Assembly: GCA_028868995.1 (NCBI GenBank)
Contig: JAGWTH010000041.1
Span: forward strand, 1-33,437
Length of the DNA stretch: 33,437 nucleotides
Source of the DNA: Burkholderiales bacterium
GTDB lineage: Bacteria > Pseudomonadota > Gammaproteobacteria > Burkholderiales > Burkholderiaceae_C
Direction of reading: 5' to 3'
The position numbers and the translations under genes are program-made. The notes under the pieces were generated by a model. It worked only from the letters and a program-made list of their open reading frames with translations, did no database searches and was not told where the DNA came from. Of the stretch, positions 1-7,529 are shown in pieces; the stretch's first letter is position 1; each line of letters begins with the position of its first letter.

Positions 1-141
1 CCGTAATAGGCAAAAGGAGGGGCGAAAGCCCCCCAAAACGGTCGAAGGGCGCCTCAAAACGGTCGTTGGACCGTGCATATCTCGCAACGCGAAATAAGTC
101 ATGAGCCTTCGTCTGAAAACCATGGCTTCTTCAGCGTTGCC
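1..141 (+). mobile_element. 3' end of an IS5-group insertion sequence (partial copy)
   Basis: These 141 bases are the exact reverse complement of 32276-32416, the 3' end of the complete IS at the right of the window. Position 1-3 is the last transposase codon (Pro) and 4-6 the TAA stop, so the transposase body lies left of the window. The segment holds a GGGGC-GAAA-GCCCC hairpin (19-32) and two direct copies of CAAAACGGTCG (34-44 and 55-65). It ends in the terminal inverted repeat, outer edge at 141. The next base (142) lies inside a Bug receptor gene. Exactly 141 bases of repeat at a sequence end is also what a de Bruijn assembly with a k-mer near 141 would leave, so the edge may be an assembly limit. 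Confidence 0.93.
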
Positions 142-327
142 CCAAGCCTTGGTCAGCCACGCGCCCAGCACACGCGCCAGGATGTCGCCCGACTGCCCGG
201 CGGCGAACGGGACCACGATGGTGACCGTGTGGCTGGGATAGCCGGGGTCTGCGGACTCGGCGTCTGCAAGCCTTGGCAACGCGAGGGAAACGCAGGCTGT
301 GGAGATGAATCTGCGCCGGGTGCTCAT
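142..327 (-). pseudogene. Bug/TctC-family solute-binding protein, 5' fragment interrupted by the IS
   Basis: Translation from 327 gives 62 residues and stops being Bug-like at the IS edge. It starts with a signal peptide (MSTRRRF, then a hydrophobic stretch, ADA) followed by the family's N-terminal strand and loop, YPSHTVTIVVPFAAGQSGDI, and LARVLGAWLTKAW. In the family the next residue is usually Gly (WGQ..VVVEN.PGA). Bug proteins are periplasmic receptors of about 320 residues that capture carboxylates for tripartite tricarboxylate transporters or act as orphan sensors. A good Shine-Dalgarno (AGGAG) lies 7 nt before the ATG. The gene follows the dioxygenase on the same strand with a 41-nt gap, so it probably supplied substrate to that operon. 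The frame stays open into the IS to the window edge, so the product would be a truncated hybrid. Confidence 0.88.
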
Positions 328-368
328 GCTGGTCTCCTGGTGGTAGCGGGGCGGGCTTGGGCTTCCAG

Positions 369-1265
369 TCAGGCGCGGAAGAACGGGCGGTCGCCCTGGA
401 TCGTGACGCGGTAGCCGTGGCGGCGGTGCGGGTAGTAGTCCCACATGGCGTTGTGCATCGCGCACCGGTTGTCCCAGAACGCGACCGAGTCCTTGCGCCA
501 GCGGAAGCGGCACTGGAAGACAGGGTTCTCGCAATGCCGGAAGAGCATCTGCAGCAGGGCCTCGCTTTCGGCCTTGCCGAGCTCGTTGATGCGAGTGGTG
601 AAGGTTCGGTTGACGAACAGCGCCTTGCGCCCCGTCACCGGATGCGTGCGAACCACCGGATGCGATGCCTTGGGATGCGTCTTGCCGGCGCGATTTTCGA
701 AGTTCCTCTCAAAGGCCGCCCCGTCATGCTGTGCCGTCAGGCCGGCCAGGAAAGCCTTCATCGGCTCCGACAGCGCGTCATACGCCGCGTACATGCTCGA
801 GAAGAGTGTGTCGCCGCCCGACGGCGGTACCTGCGTCAGGCGCAGGATGCTTCCCATCGGGGGTTCGGACTCGCAGGAGACGTCGGAATGCCATTCCTCC
901 CCAGCGATGCGCTTCGAGTTCTCGTCGGCGTAGATCGCGAGAACCTCCGGATGGCCCTCGATCCCGTAGGCGTAGGGGATGTGCGTGAGCTCGCCCAGGC
1001 GCGGGTTTCCCTCGCCCTCTTCGCACAGGATTGGGGCGCCCGGATGGATGTGCAGTTCGCCGAAGCGGCGTCCGAACGCCTTCTGCTGGTCGGGCGTCAT
1101 CTTCTGGTCGCGGAAGAAGATGACAAGGTTGTCCATCAAGGCGCCGTGCACCGCCTTGAAGGTCTCGTCGTCCAGGGGTTGCGAGAGGTCCACTCCGGAA
1201 ATCTCCGCCCCGATGTGCGCAGTGACGCGGTCGATCTGAATCCGTTGTGCAACGTTTGTGCTCAT
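369..1265 (-). CDS. TauD/TfdA-family Fe(II)/2-oxoglutarate dioxygenase
   Basis: This 298-residue protein has the usual length for the TauD/TfdA family of non-haem iron, 2-oxoglutarate-dependent dioxygenases, which hydroxylate an unactivated carbon with release of CO2 and succinate. The iron facial triad is visible: H126 and D128 in EEWHSDVS and H271 in CAMHNAMWDYYP. R286 in HGYRVTIQGDRP is the likely 2-oxoglutarate carboxylate anchor. The N-terminal GAEISGVDLSQPL is also typical. The ATG at 1265 is preceded by AGGAAG at Shine-Dalgarno distance. It lies 42 nt after the BKACE gene and before the cut Bug gene. The substrate is unknown: family members act on taurine, sulfate esters, aryloxyacetates and, in a related branch, gamma-butyrobetaine. 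Beta-hydroxylation of a carboxylate would fit the neighbouring dehydrogenase and BKACE. Confidence 0.9.
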   Translation of the reverse strand: MSTNVAQRIQIDRVTAHIGAEISGVDLSQPLDDETFKAVHGALMDNLVIFFRDQKMTPDQQKAFGRRFGELHIHPGAPILCEEGEGNPRLGELTHIPYAYGIEGHPEVLAIYADENSKRIAGEEWHSDVSCESEPPMGSILRLTQVPPSGGDTLFSSMYAAYDALSEPMKAFLAGLTAQHDGAAFERNFENRAGKTHPKASHPVVRTHPVTGRKALFVNRTFTTRINELGKAESEALLQMLFRHCENPVFQCRFRWRKDSVAFWDNRCAMHNAMWDYYPHRRHGYRVTIQGDRPFFRA

Positions 1266-1307
1266 TGATGCTTCCTTTGCTTTGACATGGGGTTCGTTCC
1301 GGCTTGG

Positions 1308-2237
1308 TCAGAACCCGACGTTGGATGGTCCCTTCAGTTGAAGCATCGCCCGGGCATCGGCCGGCGTAGCGATCTCCAGCCCAAGCTCCTCTAGGATCGC
1401 CCGGATCTTGCGAACCTGCTCTGCGTTCGTCCTGGCCAGCGTTCCGGGGCCGATCCACAGGCTGTCCTCGAGCCCGACCCGGACATTGCCGCCGAGCAAC
1501 GCCGACTGCGTCGCCACTGCCATCTGGCTGCGTCCCGCCCCGAGCACCGACCACACAAGATCAGCGCCGAACAAGCGGTCGGCGGTGCGCTTCATGTGCA
1601 GCACGTCCTCCATGTGCGCACCGATGCCGCCCCGCAGCCCGAACACGGACTGGATGAACAGCGGAGCCTGGATAAGGCCGCGGTCCAGGAAATGGGCGGC
1701 CGTGTACAGGTGCCCGATGTCGTAGCACTCGAATTCGAAGCGGGTCGCATTGCCGCTGCAGGAGCGCAGGATGTGCTCGATGTCCTTGAACGTGTTCCTG
1801 AACACACGATCGTCGCTGCCAGCCAGGTAGGGCCGCTCCCACTGGTGCCGGAACTCCTGGTAGCGCTCGAGCATCTCGTACAGCCCGAAATTCATGGAGC
1901 CCATGTTCAGCGAGGCGACCTCCGGCTTGAGCTGCAGGGCAGGCTGTAGTCGCTCTTCTACGGCCATGGTGGGAGCGCCGCCGGTCGTGATGTTCACCAC
2001 CACGTCCGAGGCCTCCTTGATGCGCGGAAGGAACCGCAGGAAAGCCTCCGGTGTCTGGTCCGGGCGCCCGTCGCCCGGGTCGCGGGCGTGCATATGGACT
2101 ATGGCGGCGCCCGCCTCGGCGGCGCCGATGGCGGCCTGCGCGATCTCGTCGGGCGTGACCGGCAGGTACGGAGACATGCTCGGCGTGTGGATGGAGCCGG
2201 TTACGGCGCAGCTGATGATGACTTTGCGTTGAGGCAT
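1308..2237 (-). CDS. Beta-keto acid cleavage enzyme (BKACE, DUF849)
   Basis: The 309-residue product matches the BKACE family (3-keto-5-aminohexanoate cleavage enzyme type). These zinc TIM-barrel enzymes condense a beta-keto acid with acetyl-CoA, giving acetoacetate and a new acyl-CoA. Visible hallmarks are the N-terminal ISCAVTGSIHTPS, the metal motif VHMHARD (H48, H50) and the third ligand region GLEDSLW (E257), plus the NMGSMNFG segment. Known members act on 3-keto-5-aminohexanoate, dehydrocarnitine and other keto acids, and specificity cannot be read safely here. The SDR stop lies 16 nt away on the other side of its start and the dioxygenase follows, so the three enzymes are probably cotranscribed. 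The ATG at 2237 gives the expected family N-terminus. Confidence 0.9.
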   Translation of the reverse strand: MPQRKVIISCAVTGSIHTPSMSPYLPVTPDEIAQAAIGAAEAGAAIVHMHARDPGDGRPDQTPEAFLRFLPRIKEASDVVVNITTGGAPTMAVEERLQPALQLKPEVASLNMGSMNFGLYEMLERYQEFRHQWERPYLAGSDDRVFRNTFKDIEHILRSCSGNATRFEFECYDIGHLYTAAHFLDRGLIQAPLFIQSVFGLRGGIGAHMEDVLHMKRTADRLFGADLVWSVLGAGRSQMAVATQSALLGGNVRVGLEDSLWIGPGTLARTNAEQVRKIRAILEELGLEIATPADARAMLQLKGPSNVGF

Positions 2238-2253
2238 CGGAAGGCGATCAGGT

Positions 2254-3021
2254 TCAAGGGTGGGCAGCTAGCGCGCGTTCGAGCAGCGCTTCATCGAGCG
2301 CGAGGTCCTGGCCGACGAGGTCGCCGGGACGTTCGTCTGCGATCCAGGCGATCACGCCCGCCGCGCGCTCGGGCGGCGCCAGCTTTTCCCTTGGCACGCG
2401 GCTGATCTCGTTCATGCCCGACGCACGGATCCGCACCTGCATTTCCGTGTCGACGAGCCCGGGCTGGAGGCCGTAAGCGCAGACGCCGCGGGGCGCGTAC
2501 TCGGTAGCGACGCAGCGGGTCAGCATAGCCAGCGCCGCCTTGGAGCTGCAATAGGCCGACCATCCTTCGCGCGGCGTGTGCGCAGCCCCGGTGGACACAT
2601 TCACGACCGACCCCTTGACGCGCAGCAGGGCGGGAAGTGCGGCATAGATCACGTTGTAGGCCCCCACGAGGTTCACCTGGACCGCATTCGCCCAGGCAAC
2701 GGGTTCCGTCTCGTGCATGTGACCGATCGGTTCGATCTGCCCAGCGTTGTTGATGACGACATCCAGCCGCCCCCAGGAGGCGAGGACGGCGTCGACAGCC
2801 TGCCGCACGCTGCGCTCCGAGGCGACGTCGCAAGCGACGACGAGGCAGGGCAGCCCGAGAGCGGTGACCGCGCGCAAGACCTCGTGTGCCGCTTCGGGCC
2901 GGCGCACTGCCAGAGCGGTCGCGATCCCGCGCCGGGCGAGCGCGATCGCGACGGCGGCTCCGATGCCGCGCGAGGCGCCGGTGATCAGGGCCGTCTTGCC
3001 GGGCGGGGTGTTCGAGGTCAT
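2254..3021 (-). CDS. Short-chain dehydrogenase/reductase (SDR)
   Basis: A 255-residue classical SDR: nucleotide-binding GASRGIG (15-21), NNAG (91-94), catalytic S143 (NVSTGAA) and the Y157-x3-K161 pair in SAYCSSKAA, then the PGLVDTEM loop typical of the family. It should oxidise a secondary alcohol or reduce a ketone with NAD(P). The ATG at 3021 was chosen because it begins just before the first beta strand and lies only 4 nt after the stop of the GntR-type regulator gene, implying tight coupling. Placed between a hydroxylase and a beta-keto acid cleavage enzyme, oxidation of a beta-hydroxy acid to a beta-keto acid is the most economical guess, but no sequence feature fixes the substrate. Confidence 0.87.
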   Translation of the reverse strand: MTSNTPPGKTALITGASRGIGAAVAIALARRGIATALAVRRPEAAHEVLRAVTALGLPCLVVACDVASERSVRQAVDAVLASWGRLDVVINNAGQIEPIGHMHETEPVAWANAVQVNLVGAYNVIYAALPALLRVKGSVVNVSTGAAHTPREGWSAYCSSKAALAMLTRCVATEYAPRGVCAYGLQPGLVDTEMQVRIRASGMNEISRVPREKLAPPERAAGVIAWIADERPGDLVGQDLALDEALLERALAAHP

Positions 3022-3025
3022 TGCG

Positions 3026-3583
3026 TCAATCCTTGAAGTGCTTGCCCGCGAGGATCGCGTCGGCCGCGTTGGACAGGTCATCCCACACGGCCTTGCCGGC
3101 CGCCTGCGCGTCCTGGCGTCGCAGCGCGCGGATCAGCGCGTTGTGGTGGTGATCGGCCGTGGCCGTGGCGCCGTCGCGGGCGCGGAAGATCTGGTTCAAA
3201 TGCGGTCCGATCTGCATCCACATGCTCTCGACGACCGGAAACATCACCTGCGTCTGCGCGGCCTCGTACAGCCTGAAGTGGAAGCGTCGGTTGGACGCCA
3301 GGTACTCGCGGGAATCGCCGCGTTCGAGGGCGCCACACATGGCGGCGTGGTCCTGCGTCATTGCATCGATGATCTCCGGGCCGATCTTCGACGCGGCGCG
3401 CATGGCGATCCGCGGCTCCACCGCCAGCCTGATCTCCAGGATTTCCAGGAAGCGTGCGCGTGACATTTGCGGCAACACCACGGAGCGGCTGGGCGCAAGT
3501 TCCAGCGCGTGCTCTGCGACCAGGCGCTTGAGTGCGTCTCGTACTGGCATCGGGCTGGTACCGGCCATCTCTGACCCCCACAT
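3026..3583 (-). pseudogene. GntR/FCD-family regulator lacking the start of its winged helix
   Basis: The 185-residue reading frame carries a complete FCD-type ligand domain: ARFLEILEIRLAVEPRIA, the histidines in NRRFHFRLYEAA and the terminal HHHNALIRAL region that binds metal/ligand in this family. At the N-terminus only the recognition-helix end TSPMPVRDALKRL is present. Full GntR regulators have about 40 further residues forming helices 1 and 2. The frame is closed upstream by a TGA at about 3605-3607, so no longer protein can be read. Upstream DNA instead matches an AlpA-like protein in another frame, joined at about 3551-3562. DNA binding is probably lost, and the downstream operon may be unregulated or controlled from elsewhere. 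The first ATG (3583) is only nominal. Confidence 0.8.
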
Positions 3584-3698
3584 ACAAAGTTGTGCGCCCG
3601 ATGCTCAGGCGGGCGAGAACCTCCCGCGTTCGCAGCAGGCGACCCTGCGCCTCGCGCAGCTCTTCTTTTCTCGATTTGTCCACGGTTGTGCTCGGCAC
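3551..3698 (-). pseudogene. AlpA-like phage/island regulator, N-terminal fragment
   Basis: From a GTG at 3698 the frame reads about 49 residues resembling the AlpA/MerR-like helix-turn-helix proteins of prophages and integrative islands: GRLLRTREVLARLSIGRTTLY followed by VRDGRYQP. These small proteins (60-90 residues) activate excision or integrase genes. The similarity stops at GRYQP, where the same bases in the next frame become the GntR recognition helix (GTSPMPV). The AlpA frame then runs on through the GntR gene as an unrelated translation. The fragment is read as a remnant of an island regulator fused to the GntR gene by recombination. The match is from remembered motifs, not a search. 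Confidence 0.55.
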
Positions 3699-4145
3699 GA
3701 ACCAAGCGGCCAGACACGCTGTGCCAACTAAAGGAAAACGCGTGCGTAGCCTTGCCTTCCCCTCGCAAATCGCAGCGGGGAGGCCAGCTTGCCGTCATGA
3801 CCCTGACGGCGGGTTCGCAGTGGCAAAGCCCTGCTGTTTGGAGCTGGCCGCGCGGCAGCTTGGAGACCAGGCGGCTAGCCCTTGAAGGTGTGGACCTTGA
3901 AGGTGTTGATTGTCACCAGTTGGCGACGAAGGTCGGGCAAGCTTTAGCAAACTCGACCAACAACCGTATGTTGCCACGGCACGCCGCAGTTGGCAAATCT
4001 GTGCGGCCATGTTCAGGATTCAACGTCATGCTTCGCACGCCGGGGGTAAAAATTTCGCCGCCGTGCGCTCCGCAGGTTTTTACCCCACGGATTTACCCCC
4101 TGAGGCCAGAACTTCGCTGAACATTCCCGAACACCGCTGCACAAA
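3699..4145. other. About 450 bp with no convincing gene; probable island remnant
   Basis: No frame in this stretch gives a recognisable protein, and base composition is less GC-rich than the flanking core genes. Visible structure includes two close direct copies of CCTTGAAGGTG (3880-3890 and 3895-3905). There is also a cluster near 4040-4100 which on the minus strand reads GGGGGTAAATCC, GGGGTAAAAACC and, inverted, TTTTTACCCCC. Repeated GGGGTA motifs of this kind are common between a tRNA and a P4-type integrase gene. Together with the AlpA fragment and the adjacent tRNA-Val this suggests a decayed integrative-element boundary. No integrase reading frame survives. Confidence 0.45.
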
Positions 4146-4176
4146 GAAAAAGCCCGCCCTCAGAAGAGGGGCGGGC
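4146..4176 (-). terminator. Rho-independent terminator after tRNA-Val
   Basis: On the minus strand an 8-bp GC stem, GCCCGCCC with GGGCGGGC (4152-4176) around a short loop, is followed directly by five to six T residues (plus-strand A run 4146-4151). It lies about 40 nt downstream of tRNA-Val and fits as its terminator. Confidence 0.85.
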
Positions 4177-4214
4177 CTATCATGGCGTTCCCAGAGGGAA
4201 CATTTGCGGTTGTT

Positions 4215-4291
4215 TGGTAGGCGCGATTGGACTCGAACCAACGACCCCCACCATGTCAAGGTGGTGCTCTAACCAGCTGAGCTACGCGCCT
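4215..4291 (-). tRNA. tRNA-Val(GAC)
   Basis: The minus strand reads a complete cloverleaf: 7-bp acceptor stem AGGCGCG / CGCGCCT, D-arm TAGCTCAGCTGGTTAGAGC, anticodon stem-loop CCACC-TTGACAT-GGTGG with anticodon GAC, a GG-TTCGAGTCC T-arm, discriminator A and an encoded CCA (plus-strand tgg at 4215-4217). GAC reads valine codons GUC/GUU. tRNA genes are common integration sites, and the accessory genes begin on its 3' side, as expected for an island that integrated here. Confidence 0.96.
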
Positions 4292-4323
4292 GTCGTTGAG
4301 CCCGCCATTGTAGCAGAGGTTTG

Positions 4324-6534
4324 CTAGCGCCTGCGGGCGCTGCGCACCCCGGGCACCTCACGCACCGTCACCAGCACCTTGGCCAGGCGCTGCGAGTCGG
4401 CGATCTCCACAGTGAAGGTCATCCAGGCCGTGCCCTTGACCGACTGCGTCTGCACGCCCACCACGTTCATCTTCTCCTTGGCGAAGACTTCCGAGATGTC
4501 GCGCAGCAGCCCCTGCCGGTCGGCCGCCTCGATCGCCACGTCCACCGGGTAGACGGCGGCCTCGCCCGCCTTGGGCCGGCCCCATTCCACCTCGATCACC
4601 CGCTCGGGGCTGCGCGCGGCGATCTCGCGGAAGCTGGCGCAGTCGCTGCGGTGGATGCTCACGCCCTTGCCCCGGGTGACGAAGCCGCTGATCGCGTCCG
4701 GCGGCGCGGGCTTGCAGCACTTGGCCAGCTGCGTCATCAGCGAGTCGACGCCCACCACCAGCACGCCGCCCTTGGGCGCCTTTGCCGGCGCCGGCCGCGA
4801 CTTCTTCGCCAGCAGCACCTCGTCCTCGCTGGGCGGCGGCGCGCCGGGGTGCAGCAGCTGCTCGATGTTGCGCAGCGAGTATTCGTCCTTGCCGACCACG
4901 AAGAACAGGTCCTCGGCCGACTTGAACCCCAGCTGCGAGGCCAGCTCCTCCAGCTTGAGGGCGGTGCGGCCCTCGCGCTGCAGCAGGCGCTCCACCAGCT
5001 CGCGGCCGCGCGCCTCGGTCTCGTGGCGCAACTGCTCGTTGAACCAGGCGCGCGCCTTGGCGCGGCCGCGGTGGCTGGCCAGGAAGCCCAGGTCCGGGTT
5101 CAGCCAGTCGCGCGAAGGCCCGCCCTCCTTGGCCGCGACGATCTCCACCGTCTGGCCGTTCCTCAGCGGCGTGTTCAGCGGCACCATCGCGCCGTCGACG
5201 CGCGCGCCGCGGCAGCGGTGGCCCAGGCTGGTGTGCACGCTGTAGGCGAAGTCCACCGGCGTCGCGCCCTGCGGCAGCTCCACCACCGAGGCCTGCGGCG
5301 TCAGCACGTAGATGCGGTCCTCGAACAGGCCCTGGGCCGAGCCGGCCAGGTCGCGCTCCCAGGCGAGCAGCTGGCGCAGCACCGCGATCTTCAGGTCGTA
5401 CTCGCTGGAGGCGCTGACCCCGGCGTAGCCCTTCTGGCCCGCCTCCTTGTAGGCCCAGTGCGCCGCCACGCCGTGCTCGGCGTGCTCGTGCATCGCCTGG
5501 GTGCGGATCTGGATCTCGATCGGCCGGCCGGCGGCGTCGCGCACCACCGTGTGCAGCGACTGGTAGCCGTTGGGCTTGGGCCTGGCGATGTAGTCGTCGA
5601 ACTCCTCGAGGATCGGGGAGAAGTGCGAATGCACCCAGGCGAGCGCCGCGTAGCAGTCCCTCACGTCCGGCACGATCACCCTGAGCGCCCGCACGTCCAG
5701 CACCTGCCCGAAGTCCAGCGACTTGCCGCGCATCTTCTTGACGATGCTGTAGATGTGCTTGGGCCGGCCGTGCACCTGCGCGGCGATGCCCTGCGCGCGC
5801 AGGTCCGCCTCCAGCTGGCTGCGCAGCTGCTCGACGTACTGCTCGCGCTCGACCCGCTTCTCGTCCAGCCAGCCGGCCACCTGCCGGTAGGTGTCGGGCT
5901 CCAGGAAGCGGAAGGCCAGGTCCTCCATCTCCCACTTCACCTGCCAGATGCCCAGCCGGTTGGCCAGGGGCGCGAACACCTGCAGCGCCTCGCGCGCCAC
6001 GCTGGGGTGCACCGCCTGCTTCGTCGCCGCGAAGTAGCGCAGGGTCTGCAGCCGCGAGGCCAGGCGCAGCATCACCACCCGCAGGTCGCGCGAGAAGGCC
6101 AGCAGCATCTTGCGCACCATCTCGGTGTGCGCCTGCGGGTCGTCCAGCAGCCGCGAGGCACCGTCCGCGTCGCGCGCCTGCAGCTGCACGCGCACCAGCT
6201 TGTTGGTCTCCAGGGCCAGCGCCGCATAGCTCTCGCCGAAGGCCTTGGCGATCACCTCCCCGGGCTTGTTCAGGTGGGCGCAGGCGTAGACCAGGTAGCT
6301 GGCGGCCTGCATGGCCTCGGAGCCGCCCATGGACTTGAGGATGGCGGCCACGGCGTCGGCGTGCGCCAGCGTGTTCTCGCCGGTGTCCAGCGTCTCCCCG
6401 GCGATCAGCGGCTCGGCGAAGGCGCGGGCCCGCGCGAGCGCGTTCGCCTGCTGCGGCAGGGCCTGTTCGGCGGCCGCGACCAGTTCGGGCACGGCCGCGG
6501 CGGCGTCACCCTGCCCCGCTGTCTGGCTTTTCAT
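4324..6534 (-). CDS. relA: RelA-type (p)ppGpp synthetase
   Basis: A 736-residue RelA/SpoT homologue that transfers pyrophosphate from ATP to GTP/GDP on stalled ribosomes. Order: degenerate N-terminal HD region (to about 200), synthetase domain (about 240-350) with RPKHIYSIVKKM and FDDYIARPKPNGYQSLHT, TGS domain (about 405-465), helical/zinc-finger region (LAKCCKPAPPD) and C-terminal ACT domain. The HD pair is absent (LVYACAHLN in its place) and ADRLHNMR has become ASRLQTLR, so hydrolase activity should be lost. The EFDD signature (311-314) is the RelA form, against RxKD in SpoT. The start at 6534 overlaps the 3' end of the hydrolase gene by 29 nt, suggesting coupled translation. A separate SpoT is expected elsewhere in the genome. 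Confidence 0.93.
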   Translation of the reverse strand: MKSQTAGQGDAAAAVPELVAAAEQALPQQANALARARAFAEPLIAGETLDTGENTLAHADAVAAILKSMGGSEAMQAASYLVYACAHLNKPGEVIAKAFGESYAALALETNKLVRVQLQARDADGASRLLDDPQAHTEMVRKMLLAFSRDLRVVMLRLASRLQTLRYFAATKQAVHPSVAREALQVFAPLANRLGIWQVKWEMEDLAFRFLEPDTYRQVAGWLDEKRVEREQYVEQLRSQLEADLRAQGIAAQVHGRPKHIYSIVKKMRGKSLDFGQVLDVRALRVIVPDVRDCYAALAWVHSHFSPILEEFDDYIARPKPNGYQSLHTVVRDAAGRPIEIQIRTQAMHEHAEHGVAAHWAYKEAGQKGYAGVSASSEYDLKIAVLRQLLAWERDLAGSAQGLFEDRIYVLTPQASVVELPQGATPVDFAYSVHTSLGHRCRGARVDGAMVPLNTPLRNGQTVEIVAAKEGGPSRDWLNPDLGFLASHRGRAKARAWFNEQLRHETEARGRELVERLLQREGRTALKLEELASQLGFKSAEDLFFVVGKDEYSLRNIEQLLHPGAPPPSEDEVLLAKKSRPAPAKAPKGGVLVVGVDSLMTQLAKCCKPAPPDAISGFVTRGKGVSIHRSDCASFREIAARSPERVIEVEWGRPKAGEAAVYPVDVAIEAADRQGLLRDISEVFAKEKMNVVGVQTQSVKGTAWMTFTVEIADSQRLAKVLVTVREVPGVRSARRR

Positions 6535-7450
6535 CGGAAGCGGAATCGGTGGCGAACAGGAAGGAGGCCACGGCCTCCACCTGCTCCTGTGCGATGAGGG
6601 TGGGCGCGTGGCCCACCCCGGCGAATTCGACCAGCTGCGGCCGCGGGCCGCGGCGCACCATGTCCTCGGCGGTCGCGCGCGACAGCAGGTCCGACTCGGC
6701 GCCGCGCAGCAGCAGCGTGCGCGCGACTATGGCGTCGTACAGCTGCCAGAGCGCGGCCTGGCCCGCCGCGGCCGCGGCCTCGTCGAGCGCGCGGAAAGGC
6801 ACGGCGATGGCCGGGTCGTAGTGCAGCGTCCAGCCGCCTTCGGGCAGCGGCCGCACCATGGGCCGCGACAGCGCCAGCCACTGCTCGCGCGTGTGGGCGC
6901 CGAAGCTGCTGGAGATGGCCCACATGGCGTCGGCGGCCTGCTGCACCGTCTCGAAGCGGCCGGTCTGCCCGAGGTAGCTGCCGATGCGCTGCAGCGCGGC
7001 CCACTGGATCACCGGCCCGACGTCGTTGAGCACCAGCCGGCGCAGCGGCGCCGGCAGCGGCAGCCTGGGCGTGCCCGCCAGCCCCATGCCGATCAGCCCG
7101 CCCATGCTGGTGCCCACCCAGTCGAAGGTGGTCACGGGGGCGGCCGCGTGCAGCTGCGCGAGCAGCTGCAGCATGTCGGCCACGTAGGTCGGCACGGCGT
7201 AGCCCATGGGATCGGCCAGCCAGTCGCTGCGGCCGCGGCCCACCACGTCGGGGCAGGCCACGCGCAGCGGCGCCGGGCTCGCCTCCACCAGCGAGCGCGC
7301 CAGCGTGTCGAAGTCGCGCCCCTGGCGCGACAGCCCGTGCACGCAGACGACGACATGCGGCGCGCGCTCGTCCCCCCAGGACCACCAGGCCATGCGATGG
7401 CCGCCGGCGGCATCGGGACAGGGTACGTAGTTCAGCTTAGGGTCGGTCAT
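6506..7450 (-). CDS. Alpha/beta hydrolase
   Basis: A 314-residue alpha/beta-fold hydrolase with the HG oxyanion motif (VCVHGLSRQGRDFD), nucleophile elbow GTSMGG (S115) and a C-terminal histidine in GVGHAPTL. A conserved RLVLNDVGPVI segment follows the nucleophile. Such enzymes hydrolyse esters, amides or C-C bonds, and the substrate cannot be told. The gene is the first of a two-gene unit with relA and overlaps its start. It is divergent from bdhA with 79 nt between the start codons. The ATG at 7450 gives a normal N-terminus without signal peptide, so the protein should be cytoplasmic. Confidence 0.87.
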   Translation of the reverse strand: MTDPKLNYVPCPDAAGGHRMAWWSWGDERAPHVVVCVHGLSRQGRDFDTLARSLVEASPAPLRVACPDVVGRGRSDWLADPMGYAVPTYVADMLQLLAQLHAAAPVTTFDWVGTSMGGLIGMGLAGTPRLPLPAPLRRLVLNDVGPVIQWAALQRIGSYLGQTGRFETVQQAADAMWAISSSFGAHTREQWLALSRPMVRPLPEGGWTLHYDPAIAVPFRALDEAAAAAGQAALWQLYDAIVARTLLLRGAESDLLSRATAEDMVRRGPRPQLVEFAGVGHAPTLIAQEQVEAVASFLFATDSASDEKPDSGAG

Positions 7451-7529
7451 GGGGGCGCGCGCGGGACCGGAATCGGGGTACGCTTCGCGGGATCGACGTC
7501 ATCCTAAATCATCCCGGAGAGTCCAACCC

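Noticed and set aside
73-414. Open frame starting in the left IS end and running rightward
   Set aside because: It is antisense to the Bug fragment and the end of the dioxygenase, and its first part is just the IS end shared with 32344.
3699-3745. Possible sigma-54 promoter (TTGGCAC on the minus strand) before the AlpA-like fragment
   Set aside because: The -12 element TTGC is missing at the required spacing.
3795-4010. 71-residue minus-strand frame in the island remnant
   Set aside because: No similarity recognised and no ribosome binding site; the region looks non-coding.
4321-6597. 758-residue open frame on the plus strand opposite relA
   Set aside because: Translation is His/Gln/Leu/Arg-rich without domains, and it runs antisense to a clear RelA.
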